From a virus: DNA of 23,120 nt. The stretch lies in IMG/VR virus record IMGVR_UViG_3300025131_000457, positions 1 through 23,120 of that record. One strand, given 5' to 3'. Both the position numbers and the translations under genes were made by a program. This document shows positions 20,201 through 23,120 of the stretch, piece after piece (the stretch's first letter is position 1; each line of letters opens with the position of its first letter). Below the pieces are notes generated by a model. That model saw nothing but the letters and a program-made list of their open reading frames with translations. It did not search any database and was not told where the DNA came from.

Positions 20201-20865
20201 ATAAAGATGATTTGAGTTATATTTGGCAGAATCTTGCCCCTAGAAATTTCCGAAAACTAACTCTTGAAGCGCAATCGATATCTCATGAGTTATCATTTAA
20301 TGAGTTGTTGAGTGAAGACAATATTATGGATAATGATAATCTTCGCTGGATGGTGTTCAAAGTGAAGCAGAAATCGCAGATAAATTATGGTGATTTAGTG
20401 GCATCACAAGTTGAAAAAGCAACTAAAAGTAAAACACAAGCCAGTTCAGGCAACTCCAATGCTTCAGGCGCAGACAACTGGTTGCATGAGCAGCAATACG
20501 GCCACACCCGCAAATCAAGAAAAACAAAACAAAGTACATCAAGATCTCAACGAGCAACAGTGTCATCGAACAGTGGATATGAAATTGGATTTAACTGGCC
20601 ATATGATTATGTATCATTTGTAGAGATGGTGAAAATGGATGCAGAAGTGTTATATGGAGATACAAGCTCTGAAACATCAGTTGCTGGTGTTAGTGCTGAG
20701 ATTGATACTACCGCTGCGAGCGAAACAAGCACTCCTACTACCGGCACAACAACGACTAGAAAAACAAGTAGAAGTAAGACTAGTAGACAAACATCACGTA
20801 AGTCATCAAAATCTAGAAGCTCTACTGGTGCATCACGATTGCGAACGAAATCGAGGACAAAATAA
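11254..20865 (+). CDS. Giant LamG-domain virion protein (3203 aa) with tail-protein-I-like core and basic C-terminal tail
   Basis: The N-terminus is helical and polar. Residues about 190-440 form a LamG / concanavalin A-like domain: VTIEFWAKS, WKHYAFVLN, KLYVNGRL, GSLDEFRYWKEARSGKDI and YYKFNEG occur in the canonical order. Residues about 470-690 resemble the phage tail protein I type of baseplate protein, including PDWIIQDI, PFAQHLPQSLGLYTPEIF and KGTEKAIRNVYRCF (615-628). A second, weaker LamG-like domain spans about 695-925 (SLFGMYT ... GGVRYWTKYLTDTDL). Residues about 1050-1180 are helical. The long remainder is mostly beta-rich with Ser/Gly/Thr/Tyr turns, and I recognise no domain in it. 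Near the end a compact motif, NWPYDYVSFVEMVKMDAE (about 3114-3131), sits between two Ser/Lys/Arg-rich low-complexity segments; the last 35 residues have 14 basic and no acidic residues. The ATG at 11254 overlaps the previous gene by 11 bases. It is probably an outer baseplate or fibre-like component; sugar binding by LamG is inferred. Confidence 0.8.
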   Translation: MSIKKLFESTDKSKNYLADTTEKEAFQEVESARNVKAIKEKQDTYVPQIDYSDPANFVKYGSAYLYYKSAVERIIDYYPYDGSDAEVNEFYNKSLDIEKYIFNNLYPRTTGHVKVGTDWTNTSGSKMSGYGRPNTLEYIDFKGGPNTITSSTTAGLFKDPNSSNRESANIYDEDIYTSAGLPTSYGTGSRESNLRANFDSGVTIEFWAKSGSLSSAKTSKQVYVDVWNNELSCSAYGGTLNTNSNSAYGRITIIWEETLERFRVTAQSGTATSANGIFEQPIGTSLTGSLSDWKHYAFVLNNSGSAFNSKLYVNGRLNDFTSSAAININEINSKNMVGRVGALLTAPSGSAGSAQETQNLVGGGKLSGSLDEFRYWKEARSGKDIGKNWFTHVRGGTNTDISNTTLGVYYKFNEGTTGTTATDQVVLDYSGRVSNGTWTGYNSFSRLSGSAIVEATASAVEYKDPIIHSTHPDVVSLKDSLLTSGSYHDSTNNAAFLNLVPDWIIQDIETDGTEDVRLISHIMGAYFDKIHSWISAVPQFKADMHTSASHTPVPFAQHLPQSLGLYTPEIFIDSNILERFMNRNEDSNFEGDLTEVKNLIYLNLYNNLTHIFKAKGTEKAIRNVYRCFNIDDSLINLNTYSDNNVYTLENNAKQILLNKRLLNFNDKNNTEAVIFQTTGSSAATETRGYISGSNDVGNENKYGCTLEAEVLFPRYFQNNDKFDRSFSEVSLFGMYTVDTGSADSLNGITTQFTDVDYANLQVTAVRDSLRSKNVYFRLTSSNHPVYVPELTSSVFFGVYDQNKWNISVRVKPSNYGLTDIVTGSEGYTYDLIFKGTNSQLGDVVDSFTLTASLGKTAGQNFLGSSKRIYAGARRTNVTGAVLNRSDVLMGGVRYWTKYLTDTDLEHHSDDINNRGISGSNRHFSFKDPNIQGTTAAPLSHQSITNLNALAMDWSYDTVTSSDSAGNFFATDYSSGSSLLRDNYGWVGGVGGYQHAGFGYGFATSSAVIVSTEAINAFKFTDPEKVISSDMVQILSEDDKLYGVVDSIPSYRYTLEKSMHNVISEEMLQFFAGVVDFHNIIGEPVNRYRDRYKALEKLREIFFRRVTEIKDVEKFITYYKWFDDSLSDIISQLIPASGDFNSDMYNVIESHVLERNKYKSQFPTIEFIEPDLDAAMQGAYASTYPYEAGSTPLPTSPRSTQKYRFYWDSRAERGAAEITSNNSTVDEQRDTIRDVVFNNSTLTQSIPRFSASAGLFEGRKFTVKRLAKTFQMNFDSPFVSSSFIKGGVNFTDNKNIHFTYNALYPAGPVNRDDSKYVPRNVIFARTEDMEKYHETVDLNNPRKKYKRYIKAYHGRDWENGTGYSNVKSSYVFPFNIISPAPSSGYNKAVIDKVTGNVQVTNLHNDSYYEDMDVPMQGPFTNFAVGGHQSRHVALNTGGDDYTNRPEAWKLLLGATVQITGAIGMVGADYPWPEANAVGEIPYPMTASQKAVYYRNVLTKRPVNIRNIQRTTSSALGNYSENYEVVMTVGAYQNPRCFIDNQPTLPSQITQTPSASQGRIFLDIHRTEDGHTEFIPSYSVGYLTGTNNKSVIVSRFSTPGAIETMGVGYKDIRSAEYSVYNVINYRNLTVIKPSQGPSGTISEATGSGTPGIRVYDIHAKDYGLRSHLARHTARFGRDSFWITGSTSTIDGPETTAGGPGASDNQFPGFHKVHRNTKRIIKVTNAGTLTDIQTVAVESSSQYDNYFVQHAIPRSDRQYSWITSSLINSNDEKYFDYASTNPAVVGCYSASTGYISFFDFVSGSSISSSTIPTFYQPINTLNVFVIDPVSGSTDNVLGFASGIPTSSYYNKTLLDNIPTAVSAAVVQDDANYFNLLMSKRGNTFGWNWKKTNQSYSPIIAAERKANYITIGENMDSIKRYSLPPVTTRGRPVLVNFDSVTSIDSESEITDNNITFKITNNNEKLYFSDIQLEDYLLDSIDSTITPFDQILTIINSSTNYNLNWIRYSEALFPSARNEFRSSSIERTDYDNKFWRDSEADRVTLGATVPNSFGYIDTLSQSSWILDAQEDWKTRTGPVTGSDPDYYQFPTYGKAGELQNNYFSYVTGTLANTSEGLTYKQPRLLRMGALYSRKHMISTPRSARSPTGPKLIVEQGVTLTTPCVFSGAIAPYSGEALWEAASQAGIIERTASVAGHKFTGYPSVPWFNEYKDFKEDIKLQARGYAIIPEFRISEHVRDYLKFGINNVEKMNTFEIPGTDIESVSSSFYVDYSNSEFMKDFLNIKNDSLLNATEIKLVCSAAIRFNPYKGFYPAQRTLDLVSQFSHSYAPALIGRALETTPWAMDNYRFNQMTSPGSPAGAMRPLMQTLFSPGLLYNSIKSGLAVDYPVVTDTNKISRYDNFYGSSHADLTDNFALTPDSASAVGAVGLGYSGSLNASAGEYWDKRIPFEAIMNPAKTLNGLTFYDVESHPSMSMNVTSSWSGKNDDRVYTLMARNFFGEVGNFFLKDQGYTKLQSTALADSMKFPSGSWYGARLVLRRTSVGARTYEYESGSAGNNEPYGTYGGLFYAAALGFVTGSEYPIPQDPRQNPGFRENFTMYSRPSAFGPPIGGRPTGSFALYPEVINTSPVDSFSGFNWAYTPPYYNGEAWVDLVFKPNHTTTYDLEQILSEIETVYRRVDPGYSKVAKLGYDVGETTLLSSYVTYSGSMQQIYSGRNVNSNAMQISASINLFGIESVDEQETDKFGNMIKSVNKSVGNKWVIQPKFETPMLNFADSGIHSITASNGNLTLPSNFGSGAVPQGMWHQFGTFPSIPSEGVFLEIGDIPTDWLKYHYDVVNNAHAVYNDSNATFGRKVYQKMKSLTDLVGFEEDNSVRLGEVSSQTVLREAIVAVPYIVDTVDTVTLKKTSLDRNIAKRRKSFIDIPTQRYDAALSSEKGSLSGDSLDVSGESIRKLVQKMDRYILPPQFDFLNNEEIDPIVMYIFEFEYKLDKDDLSYIWQNLAPRNFRKLTLEAQSISHELSFNELLSEDNIMDNDNLRWMVFKVKQKSQINYGDLVASQVEKATKSKTQASSGNSNASGADNWLHEQQYGHTRKSRKTKQSTSRSQRATVSSNSGYEIGFNWPYDYVSFVEMVKMDAEVLYGDTSSETSVAGVSAEIDTTAASETSTPTTGTTTTRKTSRSKTSRQTSRKSSKSRSSTGASRLRTKSRTK
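20175..20194. repeat. Perfect 20-base palindrome inside the 3203-residue gene
   Basis: The sequence is its own reverse complement over 10 base pairs on each side of a central GAATTC, and the symmetry ends at 20174/20195. It encodes an alternating IFEFEY segment, so protein constraint may explain part of it. No function is assigned. Confidence 0.85.
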
Positions 20866-20868
20866 AAA

Positions 20869-21492
20869 ATGGCAAAATTTTTAAATAAAAAAGAACAAGT
20901 TTATGATTTAAAACTCACTAGCTATGGTCATCATTTATTATCTACTGGTAAGTTTAAGCCAGTTTATTATGCTTTTTATGATGATAATGTGATTTATGAT
21001 ATTAGATATGCTTCTGGAAGCGCTAGCGCATCCATTGAACCACAAAATAATATTCATGAGAGAATCAAAGAAAATACTTCTTATTTGGAAGGACAGGTTT
21101 TATTTTCAGAAGTTGAGAGAAACATTAATAAAATCACAGAACTTGATTTTTTTGAGACAGATATAACACCTACCATGATTACGCCAGCAGAAGATTTTAA
21201 TAAAATAAATAAAATGATTGGCGATGCTTGGCTGGATGGAGATACAAACAAAGCCCCAGCTTGGAAAGTGGTTGCTTTAGATGGAAAGATTTTATCTTCA
21301 TCGTATTATGATCATAATAGACAAACCCATGATCAACAAATTAATTTTGATTTATTATATTCTTTAAAAGCAGTCGACCCGCTCTTTCGAGTAAACCCTA
21401 ATGAGATAGCACAATTAGAAAATGCTACACCTATTTTTGCGGACGGACACACCTATTTTTGCGGACGGACAAAGAATTGTTTTAGAGCCTGA
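20869..21492 (+). CDS. N-terminal part of a conserved phage structural gene broken by a frameshift
   Basis: This frame encodes 207 residues, but only about the first 193 belong to the original protein. The N-terminus (MAKFLNKKEQVYDLKLTSYG, then LLSTGKFKPVYYAFYDDNV, then a NNIHERIKENTSYLE segment) matches a family I recall in large T4-like phages just after the giant baseplate genes. Its function is not known to me. At 21427-21470 an exact 22-base duplication shifts the frame, so the last residues (HTYFCGRTKNCFRA) are not native and the TGA at 21490-21492 is premature. Removing one copy joins ADGQRIVLEPDDAMVYVEE without a break and gives a single protein of 453 residues ending at 22252. GAGGA at 20853-20857 lies 11 bases before the ATG, which follows the previous stop by 3 bases. 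Either the gene is truly broken in this genome or the duplication is an assembly error. Confidence 0.85.
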   Translation: MAKFLNKKEQVYDLKLTSYGHHLLSTGKFKPVYYAFYDDNVIYDIRYASGSASASIEPQNNIHERIKENTSYLEGQVLFSEVERNINKITELDFFETDITPTMITPAEDFNKINKMIGDAWLDGDTNKAPAWKVVALDGKILSSSYYDHNRQTHDQQINFDLLYSLKAVDPLFRVNPNEIAQLENATPIFADGHTYFCGRTKNCFRA

Positions 21493-22252
21493 TGATGCGA
21501 TGGTGTATGTAGAGGAAGTCAACACTCAGTTGTTAACAGAGAATTTCGATATTGAAGTGTTTCATCTTTCTGGTGCTGTTGGCGCCACAGCTACTTATAC
21601 ACAAGAATCAGGCACTCCAAGTGCTATAACCGGAAAAACGTTAACTCTTGAAGACGCACTAGGCACCACCCATACAATGACTTTTAATTCTAGTGCTGGA
21701 ACCACTACCTCAACGATTATTTACGTAAATGGTTTGAATAAGCCGACAATTGTTAAACAAATCATAACTGCAATTAATTTAGCAAGAGATGCAGGGTTGA
21801 TTGGTATCACTGCATCTAGAGTTAATCCATCAACGATATCGTTGGTAATGGATACAACTGCGTATCCCGAAGCAGGAAATGATAAAACAATAACTGGTAC
21901 AATTATAGATGACTCATTAGCTACTGCTGTAGATTTTGGCGGTGGCGCCAGCGCTGTAATGAAAAGAAAATATTTTCAAAAAGATATTCAACAGATTAAA
22001 GACGGTATCATGCTAACAGAGACGCCATTGCAAAATACACCTGATAGTTATACAACAAATAGTGTAGAATATTATTTCGATATTTTAACAGATGTGCAAG
22101 TAAACCACACAAAAGCATGCGTAGGTGCGGAATCTTTTAATAAACAGTCATATTATGTAGATTTAGATTTTGATTGTACAGGAACGGATGAAGAAATAGT
22201 GTTTTATGATATTTATGGACCAGTTACGGAGCCTGAAATATGTCAAGATTAA
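21422..22252 (+). CDS. C-terminal part of the frameshift-split structural gene, with an inserted Ig-like domain
   Basis: The open frame could start at the ATG at 21422, giving 276 residues, but that ATG lies out of frame within the upstream half and has no close Shine-Dalgarno site. The native sequence resumes at TPIFADGQRIVLEPDD. A beta-strand segment, FDIEVFHLSG, is followed at about residues 53-178 of this fragment by a Gly/Thr-rich module (GKTLTLEDALGTTHTMTF, then a helix IVKQIITAINLARDAG, then ITASRVNPSTISLVMDTT, then NDKTITGTI). It resembles an Ig-like/adhesive module found repeatedly in environmental phage structural proteins. After it the core appears to resume with KRKYFQKDIQQIKDGIML and VEYYFDILTDVQV. 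The module therefore looks inserted within a conserved core. The stop overlaps the next gene by 13 bases. As written this half would be translated poorly or only after a +1 shift. Confidence 0.8.
   Translation: MLHLFLRTDTPIFADGQRIVLEPDDAMVYVEEVNTQLLTENFDIEVFHLSGAVGATATYTQESGTPSAITGKTLTLEDALGTTHTMTFNSSAGTTTSTIIYVNGLNKPTIVKQIITAINLARDAGLIGITASRVNPSTISLVMDTTAYPEAGNDKTITGTIIDDSLATAVDFGGGASAVMKRKYFQKDIQQIKDGIMLTETPLQNTPDSYTTNSVEYYFDILTDVQVNHTKACVGAESFNKQSYYVDLDFDCTGTDEEIVFYDIYGPVTEPEICQD
21427..21470 (+). repeat. Perfect 22-base tandem duplication causing a frameshift
   Basis: Bases 21427-21448 and 21449-21470 are identical, and the period-22 match extends only one base further, to 21471. Because 22 is not a multiple of three, the downstream half of the gene is in another frame. 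Deleting one copy restores a single open frame from 20869 to 22252. Confidence 0.97.
22228..22231 (+). promoter_or_regulatory. Ribosome binding site GGAG for the last gene
   Basis: GGAG lies 8 bases before the ATG at 22240, inside the end of the preceding gene. It supports this overlapping start. Confidence 0.55.
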
Positions 22253-23120
22253 TATACAAAGGGGATACGATTAATAATTTTGGTAAGCACTTGCCTACGC
22301 CATATATTGATAGAGTGATTGTTTACGACGAGAAGCTTGAAATAACAGTTTCATTGTTTATCAACGCTCCAGAGAATGATAAAGATGATATTATAGACTG
22401 GATTGAGGATAGAATTTATTTAAATATTGTTACAATGACCAGTTTAACTGAAGACGAAATAGAAGATCTTACCTCTGGAGAGATGAATTGTGTACAATTT
22501 ATAGCTGATGGCAATGCGGACACGACACAGTGGGATGAATTTTTTAGCGATCATGCAAAGAATACCACAATAGTATATGATGATGAAGGAAATAGATATT
22601 TAAAAATTACTAAAGAAGAAACTTTCTCCATCGGAACGGATCCGTGGACGGAGCTAGTATCATCCAACGCCTTATATGAGTCTGAGAATTTTTATATTGG
22701 GTTTTTTACTTCAATTAATGATTATACATCTACTGAACTTTCTACAAACACTGAACAAACAAATAATTTAATAGCAAAAAACATCAGCGATATGGCGTTT
22801 GAGAAAATAACTGAAGACGGTGACTTGCCTCCTCAAAAAGAGATTCTATGGGTGGATCCAGAAGGGGATCCTTATGGTTTAATCCCACTTCAGAATCTTA
22901 CTAGTCAATATTATACAGCGGAAAACATCACACACCAGGACATTGTGGATTCATTTCAGGAATTATTGGATGAATATGAAGCCAAAACAGAAACATACCC
23001 CAAATTAAAGAAAATGGTCGATAATATTTCTTATATTCTGGCAAAATATGGTAAAACATTTCAATTATTACCACAACTTAATTTATTGAGAAAAGTTTTT
23101 TCAAGCAAAACTGCCGCAAC
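22240..23120 (+). CDS. Acidic phage protein of unknown function (3' partial)
   Basis: From the ATG at 22240 the frame stays open to the window edge, giving 293 complete codons and two leftover bases. The start overlaps the preceding stop by 13 bases. The N-terminus reads MSRLIYKGDTINNFGKHLPT, then IDRVIVYDEKLEITVSLFIN, a strand-rich opening. Residues about 47-190 are acidic and of mixed character. About 228-275 looks helical and charged (IVDSFQELLDEYEAKTE, then YPKLKKMVDNISYILAKYG). There is no signal peptide, membrane segment or catalytic motif that I can name. Opening with a strand-rich segment right after the split gene and sharing its transcript suggests a further baseplate or tail-peripheral structural protein, but I do not recognise the family. 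Confidence 0.75.
   Translation, partial: MSRLIYKGDTINNFGKHLPTPYIDRVIVYDEKLEITVSLFINAPENDKDDIIDWIEDRIYLNIVTMTSLTEDEIEDLTSGEMNCVQFIADGNADTTQWDEFFSDHAKNTTIVYDDEGNRYLKITKEETFSIGTDPWTELVSSNALYESENFYIGFFTSINDYTSTELSTNTEQTNNLIAKNISDMAFEKITEDGDLPPQKEILWVDPEGDPYGLIPLQNLTSQYYTAENITHQDIVDSFQELLDEYEAKTETYPKLKKMVDNISYILAKYGKTFQLLPQLNLLRKVFSSKTAA

Noticed and set aside
20411-20884. Plus-strand open frames in other frames near the end of the giant gene (20411-20623 and 20639-20884)
   Set aside because: They come from the low-complexity Ser/Lys/Arg coding stretch read out of frame; there is no ribosome binding site and no plausible protein pattern.
21422-21492. Programmed +1 ribosomal frameshift joining the two halves of the split gene
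   Set aside because: The shift needed is explained completely by the extra 22-base copy; no known slippery or stop-pausing signal is visible, and the frameshifted product would carry a doubled segment.
21422-22252. C-terminal half as an independent gene starting at the ATG at 21422
   Set aside because: The ATG lies inside the upstream frame with no Shine-Dalgarno site at proper spacing, and the sequence joins the N-terminal half seamlessly once one repeat copy is removed.

Overview
The window looks like a piece of the virion-structure region of a large, AT-rich contractile-tailed phage (a myovirus distantly related to T4). Every supported gene is on the + strand. The genes overlap by a few bases or lie at most about 35 bases apart, and no stretch over 300 bases lacks a gene. 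No tRNA, CRISPR array, transposon, integrase or bacterial housekeeping gene was seen. The host cannot be named. The general flavour (T4-type gp25 and gp6 proteins mixed with giant LamG/DNRLRE proteins) resembles marine and other environmental T4-like phages as I remember them; no database search was run.

Layout. 3-989: C-terminal part of a conserved, probably baseplate- or spike-associated structural protein, cut by the window edge. 1007-7300: a 2097-residue acidic structural protein with a Ca-binding-type loop and a CxxC motif at its N-terminus. 7335-7727: the gp25-like baseplate wedge protein. 7744-9540: the gp6-like (baseplate J family) wedge protein. 9540-11264: a DNRLRE-type beta-sandwich structural protein. 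11254-20865: a 3203-residue protein with one clear LamG domain, a probable second one, a tail-protein-I-like core between them and a very basic Ser/Arg/Lys tail. 20869-22252: one conserved structural gene (about 453 residues when repaired) broken into two reading frames by an exact 22-base tandem duplication. 22240-23120: the N-terminal part of an unrecognised acidic protein that runs off the window.

Together the genes most likely encode the baseplate and its periphery. The gp25- and gp6-like proteins would form the wedge core that triggers sheath contraction, and the two large flanking proteins and the DNRLRE/LamG modules would surround it, possibly contacting the host surface. This assignment rests on gene order and family resemblance.

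The most noteworthy feature is a pair of perfect two-copy tandem duplications: 24 bases in frame in the gp25-like gene, and 22 bases in the 20869-22252 gene, where it causes a frameshift. Neither shows useful microhomology at its edges. They are either recent mutations in virion genes or assembly joins that kept both copies of a short overlap; read mapping would decide. I did not find a credible new defence, mobile or regulatory system here.
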